Of a stretch of 64,000 nt of DNA, positions 1 through 10,490 are shown in pieces. Location: assembly GCA_027972325.1 (NCBI GenBank), contig JAPMOS010000008.1:304001-368000 (forward strand). The letters run 5' to 3'. Under the pieces are notes generated by a model. It was not told the DNA's origin. It worked only from the letters and a program-made list of their open reading frames with translations, and ran no database searches. This DNA comes from Paratrimastix pyriformis. Taxonomy: Eukaryota; Preaxostyla; Paratrimastigidae. A program made the position numbers and the translations under genes. Position 1 is the first letter of the stretch. Each line of letters opens with the position of its first letter.

Positions 1-3000
1 TTAACAAGATTAAGATGGTCCGCATTCCAGGCATGTGAATTCTCACATCATTCCCTTGTACAGGCTTTTCGGCCTGGCGTCGCAGAGCTGCCTCCCACAG
101 CTCACGTGGCAAATGCTGCGGCTATTACCCTTGCCGAATCGGAAAGTGTTACTGGTGGGATGGAACACATCCTCCTCCAAGACATCGTCCCCCAGTCTGC
201 ATCCCCGTCCGCGCTCTGCCCACCGCTCACACCTTCGTGCTCCTCCAGGTTCCTGGCCCCCATGACCGAAGCCATCCAAGAGGCTGCCGCCGCTGCCAAG
301 GAGAAGAAGGCCAGGGAGGAACGCAAGGTGACCACAACCGCCGACCGTGCCGTCATCGACCTGAAGGAGCCGGGCATCGTACCCATGGGGGCAGAGACGG
401 GCCCCACCTATGGTGAGGAAGGTCGGCCATCGCATGCGCAGTATACTGCCTTGAGGATGACGGATGGTGGATGGGGGTTTCGCCCACCTTGTCATCGGGG
501 CTCATCCCACGTTCCCACCGGCCCCCCAGATATCGTTCCTCCGGTCCTGCTGCCCGGCGAGGACTTCCTGATGGGCATCATCCCCGTGCCCACCCCCGAG
601 AGCGCCGGCGGCCTGGCCGAGACACCCGGCGAGACCCCTGGTGGCTTCACCCCCGGGGGCTTGACTCCGGCCGGCTTCACCCCGGCCGGCGTGACGCCCA
701 CCCCCCCGGGGCGGACCCCCGAGGAGGTCGAGCAGGCTCGTGCCGCGGCCAAGATCTCTCCGGCCGGGGAGGTGACCCCGGGCGCCGAGGGCGCGGCTAT
801 TGCCCCCGAGCTGATGGTGCCCACCCCAGCCGAGGCCGGCACCCCGCCGGTGAGATGGCCATCCCCATGCCCCCATCGGCCGAGGCCCCGCCAGCCGAAA
901 AGATGGACGCCGCGTCTGTGCGCTGCCCTCCACGTTGGATGAGTGAATGAAGCTGACGTTGGTGGTGATGTTGATGACGATGTTGATGTTGATGAGGTCT
1001 GCCCTTCACCCTTCTCCACCCGCATCCCGTTCACGCGCCCCCACCCCCCTTCCCTCCCCAGAGCCATCCGGGCGCTTCTCTTCGGCGAGGAGGCGGGTGC
1101 TGCGGTCCCCGGGGGCGAGGAGGGCCTGGGCGAGATGGCCCTCGAGGCGGCCGAGGCCGAGTGGCGCCCCCGGAAGGCCATCGAGATGGAGAAGGAGAAG
1201 GCCGAGCGGGAGAAGGAGGCCGCCCTGGAGAAGGAGCGCCGCGACAAGGACAAGGAGAAGGAGAAGGAGAAGACCCGGCGCCGGAAGCCGAGGGAGGGCG
1301 AGGAGGAGGAGATGCCCCCGCCCCGCACCGTGCCCCGCAAGCGGTCCGTGCCTGAACCCAGCCCCCCCGAGCACCCCCGAGCCTGGACTCTGTCGCTGTT
1401 GCCCGGGTTGTAGTCGCTCCAAGCAGCCCGGGTTGTAGCCGCATATAAAGCATATAACGCAACCAGCCCGCCCGCCCGCCCGCCCGCCCGCCCGCCCGCC
1501 CGCCCGCCCGCCCGCCCGCCCGCCCGCCCGCCCGCCCGCCCGCCCGCCCGCCCGCCCGCCCGCCCGCCCGCCCGCCCGCCACCACCTCCTCCCCATGGCA
1601 GGCGCTTCGTGGATGCGGAGGTGACCTCGACCTCTCATACCAAAACCTGCCCCTCCCACCCACCCACCCACCCACCTCTTGGCAGGCGCTTCGTGGATGC
1701 GGAGGTGAAGATCCCCGTCGAGGACCAGAAGAAGCTGATTGCCGACCCGAGCTCCCTCATGCGGCCCCTGCCCGAGGCGGGCCCCGGGCAGACCCTCAAG
1801 GCCATGCACAGGCGCCACCTCGAGGAGACCCTCCCCGGGGAGCTCTTCGTGCCATTCCTCCGCAAGGGTCTGCAGCCCATACACACGCAGTACCCAACAC
1901 ACGCAGCCCCACAGACGCAACACACGCACACGCAGCACCAACATCCTTTTCGCACCATCCCCCGCCCCGCCACGCCCCCTCCCCGCCTTCCCCCGTGCTG
2001 CATCATCACATCGCATCATCCGCGCATTCTGTCTGATCCGCCGGGCAGGCCTGGCGGCTGAGCTTGTCAACGTCTTTGTGGAGGCCGCCCAGTACCGCTA
2101 CCCGGGGCCCCACGCCCCGGCCCCCCCGGCCCCGGTCGAGGAAGAGGAGGAGCCGGCCGAGGCGAAGAAGGAGGGCCGGCCCAAGCGGCTCAGGCGGGGC
2201 GCCGAGGCCGAGGCCGAGGCCGCCGAGGAGGCCGCCGCCGAGGAGGCCGAGCGGCGCGCCAAGGAGGCCGAGGAGGAGGCGCCCCCGCCCCCGCCCGCCC
2301 CGGAGGAGGTCGAGCTGGCCCGTGCCATGGTCCCCGGCGAGGAGGCCGCCCCCGTGCAGGCGCCCGTCACACCCCTGGGCAAGGAGCCCCTCGGAGGTCC
2401 GCTTGTTGTTCTGGCCCGTGGGGGGGTGGGAGTGCCGGCGCTCTCCCCTGGTGGTGTCCCGTTCCAATTGCCATCCCATCCCCTTTTCTGATTGCCATCC
2501 CATCCCCTTTTTTCCGACTTGGCCGCGGCAGCGCCCCCCTCGACGGGTGTCTCGGGCGGCGAATTCCCGGAGATCTCGCCCCCCTCGGCCGGCACCGCTC
2601 CGTCGGGGGCCTTCGAACTGGACTTCGCAGCATCCATGGGCGAGAGCCTGGCCACCGCCACCCCCGCCCCCGGCATGGAGGCCGAGGGTCTGCCTCCCCC
2701 CCTGTCCCATCCCCGCCACCCGACCCCACCCACATCCTCGAGCCCACCATCACACCATCACCACCACGGCTGCTCACTGACTGGGGATGTGCGCGCGGTG
2801 TGCGGGGCAGGGATGGGCATGGTGGAGGGCGCCCCCGAGGGCGAGGCGGCCACCCCGGCGGCCCGGCTCTCGCGCGAGGAGCGCTGGACGGAGCGCACCC
2901 TGAAGGTGCTCAACCACCTGCAGAACACCTTCGACCAGACGGGCGCCGAGAAGGTCCGGCCTCCCTCTTTCCTTCGACACGACCCGTCCCTCTGGTGGCT

Positions 3001-3385
3001 CATACCCCGCCTGGTCTCGGTTCGCATTTTTTTTGCTCATTCGCCTGCTGCCCTTCCCCTCTCCCCCCGCGCCCCCAGCTGAGCTTGTTCGAGATGACCC
3101 AGGGAGCGCGCCGCAAGACGGCGGCCTGCTTCTTCTTCGAGGTGCTGGTCCTGAAGACCCGCGGCTGGGTCGACGTCCGCCAGGACGCCCCCTACGCCGA
3201 CGTCGAGATCACCAAGACCGTCCGTCCCAGCGCCGCCCACCCGCACATTCACCAACCCGTCTCCCGTCCCTCCCACCCCTCCTGGGGGATGGCCACTGAC
3301 CTGCCCCTCTGCCTCTCATGTGCCGTCCCAGGATCGATTCACGGCCAACCGGCGCCCGACCCCCGCCACCAAGAGGAGGTCCTGA
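1..3385 (+). CDS. RAD21: Cohesin alpha-kleisin RAD21/SCC1 (5' end outside window)
   Basis: This is the kleisin subunit that closes the cohesin ring around sister chromatids in the nucleus. The first exon piece ends at 17 and the intron runs 18-63. Across that junction the protein reads KIKMAFRPGVAELP, the end of the N-terminal SMC3-binding domain (human KIKMAFRPGVVDLP), so the first ~90 residues lie upstream. The middle is low complexity: TPGG/TPAG repeats at 600-720, a KEKEK-rich stretch near 1190-1290, and a conserved block near 1690-1870 (VEDQKKLIADPSSLMRP). The C-terminal winged helix that binds SMC1 is clear: ERWTERTLKVLNHLQ, intron 2954-3078, then LSLFEMTQGARRKTAACFF and VLVLKTRGWVDVRQDAPY. 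The last intron is 3220-3331 and the final exon 3332-3385 ends with TGA. Exons in the low-complexity middle are not resolved. A meiotic REC8 paralogue is possible but the C-terminus is RAD21-like. Confidence 0.92.
1467..1580. repeat. (CCCG)n microsatellite in RAD21 intron
   Basis: About 28 uninterrupted CCCG units lie in an intron of the RAD21 gene, just upstream of a duplicated splice-acceptor segment. Confidence 0.95.
1597..1708 (+). repeat. Duplicated splice-acceptor/exon-start segment in RAD21
   Basis: A 28-nt segment starting GGCAGGCGCTTCG occurs twice, at 1597-1624 and 1681-1708, identical and exactly 84 nt apart. The second copy leads into the coding frame RFVDAEVKIPVEDQKK. The first copy keeps the AG acceptor and eight codons, then runs into non-coding pyrimidine-rich sequence. 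It looks like a local tandem duplication of an intron end and exon start. Confidence 0.85.
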
Positions 3386-4560
3386 AGGCCCCCCAACCCG
3401 GCTCGCGCCGAGCGCCCAGCATGGCCTCATGCCTCCGTCCCCACCCCGGCCCTGGTGGCTGCCCATCAACCCCCCTCAAGCCACCCGGCCGGGCATTCCT
3501 CCCCCACGGAAACTCTTTCCCCCCGCTCGGTGGAGCGAGGGCGGCCCGAGCAGCAGCTCGCGGCTCGCGGCTCGCGTTCCTCGCCCCGCCCGGCATCCCT
3601 CCCCCCTGCTGTGGTCATGCTGGCCGTTCGGTGCGGATCCCCCCCCCCCCCCCCCCCCCCCCCCCAATTGCCCGCCCTGTGTCCCCGTGTTTGATTATTT
3701 GTTGGTCGGCGGCCGTTTCTTGGATGGGAACCATCCCGTGATCCTCTCCTCTGCCCCTGCTCCCTCTGTCCTGTGCCATTCCCTCTCCTCTCCGTTTTCG
3801 CGTCCCTTCCGCTCTGTTTTTCTCAAAACACAAGGCCCGTTTCCCCGCACCCCCCACCTGGCCTCTTTCTGGCGCACGTGAGGAAGGCGCGTACTTGTCT
3901 CTTCGTATGGCCAGACATGGAGCGGCGTCCTCGCGACGAGGCGTCGGGCTGGTTGGCAGCCTTCAGGCCGGCCATGGTGGCGGGAGCGGCGTCGGGAGAA
4001 CTTCCTCGTCGCGGCTCCGTGGAGACGGCGCAGGGTTGAGGCGATGGGCACTCCCAATAGGACGCCTCGCAGGGGATCAGGAAGGCGTCGCATTGCTGGC
4101 AGCGCCGCGCGGAGGGCAAGTGCAGATCAGCAGCCACGGCCTTCACAGCCACGTCCTGACAGTGGCGGCACCAGCAGGTGACGGGTGCGCGATGCACCCC
4201 GGTGCGTATTCCCTGCCCCCAACCAAGCCCTTGAACCGGCGCCGGGCCTGTTGGGTTGGCGGAGACAATCTGGCCAAAGTCCGCCGGGTTATGGGGCGCA
4301 AAGCCGAGCTAACTGCTCCAAAACCGATCGTTTGCCAAATTGTCGTGCGCGATGATGAATTCCCGATCTAGAAACGAGATATGACGGCAGAATTTGGATG
4401 TTTGTTTACCCGAGTTTTGTTAATGTTCGCTCTACCAATAGATGCTATGCCGTCAGTCCCGTGGAGCAGCCTTGGATCCAGTCAGCCAGTCCAGAAAATG
4501 ACGCGGTCGTCGATCAGACCCAGGCACTGTTGACTTGCAGCGCCTTTTTGGACACTTCAC
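3386..4560. other. Intergenic region between RAD21 and ornithine aminotransferase
   Basis: This stretch holds a C27 homopolymer at 3639-3665 about 250 nt after the RAD21 stop, a GC-rich middle, and an AT-richer last ~250 nt just before the aminotransferase start, presumably its promoter. The only coding candidate is the minus-strand reading frame at 3823-4197, listed separately. Confidence 0.6.
3823..4197 (-). CDS. Possible small Cys-rich protein (uncertain)
   Basis: A minus-strand reading frame of about 125 codons contains cysteines spaced like a zinc-binding module: CWCRHC near the start, then CQQC, an isolated C in FLIPC, and YWEC, all in the first ~50 residues. The rest is Ser/Arg/Ala-rich with no recognised motif. 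The frame opens with GTG, so any real gene would need an upstream exon carrying the ATG. No family is recognised. It could be a chance reading frame in GC-rich DNA. Confidence 0.25.
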   Translation of the reverse strand: MHRAPVTCWCRHCQDVAVKAVAADLHLPSARRCQQCDAFLIPCEASYWECPSPQPCAVSTEPRRGSSPDAAPATMAGLKAANQPDASSRGRRSMSGHTKRQVRAFLTCARKRPGGGCGETGLVF

Positions 4561-5897
4561 ATGTCGACCGCTCAGCAACCCCATCGGCAATTCGACGTTC
4601 CGCATCACAAGAATATCACATCGGAGGAGTGCCAGCGTTTGGAGCGGCAATACGGAGCGCACAACTACCATCCGCTCCCCGTTGTCTTTGCGACTGCTCA
4701 TGGTTGCAAAATTACCGATCCAGAGGGCCGCGAGTACTATGACTTCCTTTCGGCCTACAGTGCAGTGAACCAGGGCCATTGCCACCCCAAGATTATCCAA
4801 GCGCTCTGCGATCAGGCTCATCATCTCACCCTCTCTTCTCGTGCCTTCTATAACGACAAGGTTTGCTTTTCCTTGCTTTATTTTTCCCCAGGCGCTAATT
4901 TGATCCCTTTTAGCTGGGCGAATACTGCGAGACTGTGACCAAGTTCTTCGGTTTCGAGATGATGCTGCCGATGAACACCGGCGCGGAAGGAGTCGAGACG
5001 GCAATGAAGCTTGCCCGCAAGTGGGGCTATGAGAAGAAGCATATTCCTGAGAACGAAGCCATTATCGTCTGCTGCTCCGGGAACTTCCACGGCCGCACCA
5101 TCGCCATCATCTCAATGTCGACCGACCCCTCTTGCAAGGGCGGTTTTGGCCCCTTCGTTCCTGGGCTGGTCTGGATGACCCAACCGCTGCTTTAAATTTC
5201 ATCTCCGGTTTTTGTCATAGCGGGTGATTCCCTACAACGACGTTCAGGCCTTGTCGGACGTGCTGGAGGAAGTGGGCGACAAAGTGTGCGGTTTCTTGGT
5301 TGAACCCATCCAAGGTGAGGCAGGCGTCTTTGTGCCCGATGATGGGTACCTCGCCCGTTGCAAGGCTCTCTGCGAACAGCACAACGTGCTTCTGATCGCT
5401 GATGAGGTTCAAACCGGCATCGCCCGCACTGGCCGGCTCCTCTGCTGCGACTGGGACAACGTGCACCCCGATATTCTGATTCTGGGGAAGGCCCTCGGCG
5501 GTGGCGTTTACCCCTGCTCGGCTGTATTGTCAACCCGCGAGATTATGCTCTGTATCAACCCGGGTGAGCATGGCAGCACGTTCGGTGGGAACCCGTTGGC
5601 AGCTGCGGTGGGCATCGCTGCCTTAGGCGTCGTCCGGGACGAGCATCTCACGGTCGGCAGAATCCCCCGAAGTGATATGCCCGCTCACTCACGTTCTCTC
5701 TATAGGAGCGCGCGGACGAGCTCGGCAACTACTTCCGGGAGAAGCTTCGCGAGATTGCCCAGAACAACCCCATCATCCAGTTGGTTCGTGGCCGTGGCCT
5801 CCTCAACGCCATCGTCATCCGGGAGGGCCCGATCTCGGCTTGGGACATCTGCATGGTGATGAAGCAGAACGGGCTCCTTGCCAAGCCCACCCACGGT

Positions 5898-5936
<39 letters not shown>

Positions 5937-6142
5937 TGTTGGCTCTGTCTGCGTGCCGCCGGATCCAACCTCACCACTCTCCTCACCCCTTTTTGCCTGC
6001 AACTGCTGCAGATACGATCATCCGGCTGGCGCCCCCGCTGACCATCAGCCGCGCGCAGCTGGACGACTGCCTGCGGATCATCCGCGAAACGGTCGAGAGC
6101 ATCGTCAAGATGCGCCCCGAGGACATTCCCCGCGAGCACTAA
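4561..6142 (+). CDS. OAT: Ornithine aminotransferase
   Basis: This PLP-dependent class III aminotransferase converts ornithine and 2-oxoglutarate to glutamate semialdehyde and glutamate. Five exons join in frame to 435 residues, close to human OAT (439): 4561-4860, 4914-5168, 5221-5652, 5706-5895 and 6012-6142. Family blocks seen are [19 protein letters not shown], the PLP-contacting region [26 protein letters not shown], the lysine that forms the Schiff base in [25 protein letters not shown] and the C-terminal [17 protein letters not shown]. The start at 4561 gives [18 protein letters not shown]; this has no clear Arg-rich amphipathic presequence, unlike the mitochondrial animal enzyme, so a cytosolic location is plausible. 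The last intron starts GTCTG and then holds 35 consecutive C. Confidence 0.96.
5901..5935 (+). repeat. C35 homopolymer in OAT intron 4
   Basis: An uninterrupted run of 35 C starts six nucleotides into the intron at 5896-6011, on the coding strand. Confidence 0.97.
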
Positions 6143-6646
6143 AACCCCCACAGGCAGCCGAGCACCGAGTGACCGGTGGCGATGTGAATATGTACCACCA
6201 CAATACAAACCTGGCTTTTCGCTGTTTTTTTTTTGGTTTTGTTTTTGTACGTCCGTGCGGACTATTTCGCCCGTAATTTGGTTTGTTGATTTTTGTCTGC
6301 GTTCCGAGAGAAAAGAAGAACAAGAATAGTCCGGCTCGAGCCCATCATCCGCCAGCCCCAAGAACCCCGGGGGAAGGAGGCGAGACGACAACTTATCTTC
6401 ATTCATTCCTTCATTCGTTGCGGGGAAACTACGACACATCGCGAAGGATACAGCGCCGCCTGGGGGGGCGGGTGGGGGAGGAGGAGACAAGGGAAGGTGC
6501 GTCCGTCCGGGGGGAGGGAGGAGTCCGGGGGGGTGGGGGAGGCCAGGAGGAGGCGAGAGGAAAATGCACAAGAAGAACGACGCACGCATGGGCTCCCCGC
6601 CCTTCCCAACCCGCCCCGGGGTGGGTGGGAGGGTGCAGGATCCTTT
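6143..6646. other. Convergent intergenic region between OAT and the cullin gene
   Basis: The 3' ends of OAT (+) and the cullin gene (-) face each other here. T-rich sequence at 6220-6300 is a likely OAT 3' UTR. The rest is G-rich on the plus strand. No gene is seen. Confidence 0.6.
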
Positions 6647-9600
6647 TCAGGCGAGGTAGTGGTAGAGGTTCTGGTTGGTCTCGTCGCGCTTCAGGTAGAG
6701 CCGGGTGATCAGGTCCTCGATACGCGACTTGATCATCTTGTTGTCGGGCTTGAAGTTCTTCAGCTGCTCGATGACCTCGGCCACGAGCTCGGCGTGGGTC
6801 AGCCGCTGGCGGGCCTTCATGATACGCACAATGACGGCCTCGATGACGTACTTGCGGTCCTGCAGAACCTCCTTCTTGACGCCGGCCACCTCCTCGTCGC
6901 GCAGCCGGGTCGCCCCGGGAATCTTCAGGTGGCGCGTCTTGACGGGCAGCTCCCGGTTGAAGGTGAACGTGTCCGCCTCGTCGATCTCGTCCTCCTCCGT
7001 CGACTGGGATTCACATGGGTTGGGGAGGGCGAGGATGTGAGGGGGATGCCATGCCATGCCAGGGAGGAGGAGGCGATGCAGGCAGCGGGGTGGTGGTGGT
7101 GGACGGGAGCACGGACCTTCTTGAGGACGGCGTACTTCTTGTGGGCGAAGAGGGAGGTCAGCAGCCGGTCGACTTCCTTGGGGGGCAGCCGGGTCTCGGC
7201 GCACACCTGCTGCCGGGTCAGGGCCGCACCGTTGTTGAAGAGCAGCAGCACCACGGCCTGGTAGGTGGTCACTTGGATCTCAACCGGGGCCGCACGGGAC
7301 GAGAACTTCCCTGGGGGGGTGCGCGGGGGAGATGGGATGGATGAGCTCGCCGAATGGCCAAACGGGGGGAGCACAGGACGGGTTGGTGTCGGGGCAGACC
7401 GTTGACGGAGGCGGTGCCCAGGGTGTGGATCCAGGTCAGGATACGGTTCTTCTTGCGCTGGCAGTAGAACTCCTTGAACTTCTCCATGGCGTTGGTCATC
7501 AGGGCGGGCAGCCCGATATCCTCGAACTTGTAGGCGGGCCAGTAGCCCTGGGTCAGGACCAGCACCTCCATGCCCAGGCCGCCAATGTCGTGGGCCGGGT
7601 CCTGGACGTGCTCGTTGAAGTCCGACTGCAGCTCGCCGGCCATGGTGTGGTCAGTGAGCATACCCTCGAGCCGGTTGGTGAAGGCCGCGCCGTACTTCTG
7701 CTTGAGCTTGAGCACGAAGGACTTCTCGGCATCCTCGTTGAGGGTGCTGCCCATCAGCAGACGCTTGGCCAGCTGCTTGCGGTAGAACTCCTGGAACAGA
7801 TCCCGCTCCACGTAGTGGTGCAGCAGCATCAGCAGCTCGTCGAAGCGGTGCTGTCCGAAGGAGAAGGGAAAACCCATCAGGGAAACGTTCGGACAAAGGG
7901 GGAAAGGCGGTAAGGGAAGGGGCATGGGAAGGGGCATGGCTGGCGGACGTCGATTTCCTGCTCGGAGGCCTGGCCGGCCTTCTCCTTGAGGTACTCGTCC
8001 ACGTAGACGGCGATCAGCTGGGCGGTGGTGTTCTTGTCGGTCTGCTTGTTGACGAACTCGGCCATGGCCTCCTTGAGGGCCTGCTCGAAGTGCTGGTTCT
8101 TCTGGAAGGCCTTCGAGACCAGCTCGGTGTACTTGGCCTGGATCTCCAGCAGCCGGTCCACAAAGGCCGCCACATCGGCGGCCTGGACCTTGCCCTGTTG
8201 GCAGCCGAGTGGAGACGTTGTTGAGGGATCAGAAGAGAAAGCCTCCCCTCCCCCCCCCGGAAGCAGCGCGGGGTCTGCCGACCTGCTCGGCGACAGCGGC
8301 CAGGCCGATCTGGATGACGTGGTCCTTCATGTAGCGGCACATGGGCAGGACGCCGTCCTTGTCGTCGAGCCGGGAGACCATGCGGTACATGCGGGCCAGG
8401 TCGTCGGACTTGTTCTGGTGGAGCAGGGCCAGGGCGCCCGAGTTCTCCATCTCGATAAGGCGCGTCACGTGGGCTGCCAGGAGCTCCTTGTTCATGACGG
8501 CGTTCAGCTTGGGGCCCGAGGTGCTGTGGAGGTAGGCGTCCACACGCAGCATCTCCTGGGCAATCCGGTCCTCGCACTGCACAGAGGGAAGAACCTGCGG
8601 TCAGAGCCCCGCCCTTCATGACCCCCCCCCCCCCGAAAAAGGACAAGGGCGGTCCCCCACACACCCACACACCCCGCCCGCCTCCCAGACCTTGGTCAGA
8701 TACTCGGGGCAGCTGTCCGTGGCGATCCACTGCTGGGAAAGGCGCTTGTAATACCCGGCCGTGTCGCGCAGGAAGATGGTCTCAAAGTCCGTCTCATAAA
8801 GAGTCAGCTTGTTCTGGCCCATGACAATGAACACCTCCACGGCGCTCTTGAGCATGTTGCGGTCGACCATTTCACCCTCCCGCTCGCGGCGGATGAATTG
8901 CAGGATGATGCCGTTCACCTGGTCCTTGATGCCATCTGAAGGGACATGCCAGGAAAAATCAAAAGGGGAAATGGGCGGTGTGGGCCAGACCAAACACATG
9001 CACCTTGAACAGGGAGTCGGCCAGATCCTTCAGGGGGAGAGGATTGTCGGCACCGGCGCGATTGACCGTGTAACGATCTGGGGGAAAGTGTCAGTGCCGG
9101 CAGGCCACAGAAAGAACACACATACCACGTTGAGTATAGAACCGATCCTGGAAAAATCGAAAAAAGAGCAAGCGGAAGAGGCGTGAGAAGAAAGACCCAA
9201 ATCATGCGGACCAGATACTGGAAAATGCAATTCAGAATCTTCCCGAGAAGCTTATACTTCTCCCTGTGAAAGAAAAATCGAAGGAAGTTCCCAAGACCCG
9301 GAAGAGTGAGCGGAAGAACCAAAAAAACAAAAAATCATCAAACAAACCAGCGCCTGTACAGGCACTCAAGGAGCTGCTCCCCGTGGTTTTTCCTGATATC
9401 GACCAAGACAACCTCCTGGCAGTATTTGGCCAACTGCTGCTTGTACCGGTTATAGAGCTCCGGAGTTGAGTTTTGAAGGGTGGTGCAAAGGGTGAAGGCA
9501 ACACTGAAAGGAGTTCAGAGTAGAATAATTCTTGGCATCACTCAGAAGCAAAAAGCAGACGAGTAGTTGTTCGCGAAGTCCAATGAGGTGAAAGTTCGCT

Positions 9601-9721
9601 GCATGCCATGCTCCACATCATCCTCCAAGCGGTGAATAGTGGCCTCCAACTTTGCCCACCCATCTTCAAGAGTCATTTGGCCCGGGCGGCCCGGGGGCTT
9701 TGAGGCTGCGGCCTTAGACAT
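6647..9721 (-). CDS. Cullin, scaffold of a cullin-RING ubiquitin ligase
   Basis: Cullins hold substrate adaptors at the N-terminus and the RBX1 RING protein at the C-terminus. The N-terminal exon from 9721 starts MSKAAASKPPGRPG and continues MTLEDGWAKLEATIHRLEDD. Later exons carry cullin-repeat helices (LYNRYKQQLAKYCQEV, YYKRLSQQWIATDSCPEYL, DDLARMYRMVSRLDDKDG). The cullin-homology domain is strong: DLFQEFYRKQLAKRLLMGS, then VLVLTQGYWPAY. The winged-helix/Nedd8 region reads RKYVIEAVIVRIMKARQRLT, where the second lysine-bearing segment IVRIMKAR contains the neddylation lysine, and the protein ends LYHYLA, the family-typical terminus. About nine or ten exons. It resembles CUL1 and CUL3 about equally to my eye, so no subtype is assigned. 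Confidence 0.93.
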
Positions 9722-10490
9722 CGTGTAAGACACACCCTGGTAAACCAGACTGTGCCATCGTCCCGACCACTTCACTGCCAGAGGGTTTCTGGGCGCACCC
9801 TTATGATAAAAGGCACAGAGATTGATCATTAGATTCACGGCGAGCTTAGGGTTCGGGCCAAGACCGAGAAAGATTCGATCCAAGTCGAAAACATGCTGTT
9901 GAGTATCTAATCGTTGCACATGGGCCCAAGGTGACGGCTTCAAATGGAAGTACCGCCTTAGACTTGTGGCAGTGTGGCAGGCTGTCCCGCAGTCTTCTGC
10001 CGATGCCAGTTATTCAAGGGGAGGAAACGTGTTGCCCGGTGACGATGGGGCAATTACCGGAAAAGAACGAAGAAGGAGAGGAGAGGGAATATACGAAAAG
10101 GACGACGAGGAAAACGAAACGAGATCGAAGGAGAAAGAGGTATGAATGCACAGTGTTCCATGATTCCCGTGAAAAAAAAAGAGTTCTATTTGAGAGAACC
10201 TTCGGGGATGTCTGGGAAAATGCAGTTGAGCCTGAATAAACACGATCCAAATTAATTGTGGGCGTCTGGCGAACTCTGAACAATTGTCTCTTTACTGTAC
10301 TGCTCCATTTCCTTTAAGTTAAATCTCGTCTCTTGCCGCGAGGATTCAACGAGCGGAGCGAATTCCGGCCACGGTCGTTTCGTGACAATAAGACTGCCCT
10401 GACCTGTGGGATAGTCCCCCCCAGTCACAGCCGAGGCCTTAGCAGTCTTTCGATCACAATTCCACTCCTCCGTCTTCTCTTAATGCCATC
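9722..10490. other. Divergent promoter region between cullin and SLC49-like genes
   Basis: The 769 bp between the two start codons is AT-richer than its neighbours and has no convincing reading frame on either strand. It presumably contains both promoters. No sharp TATA element was recognised. Confidence 0.5.
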
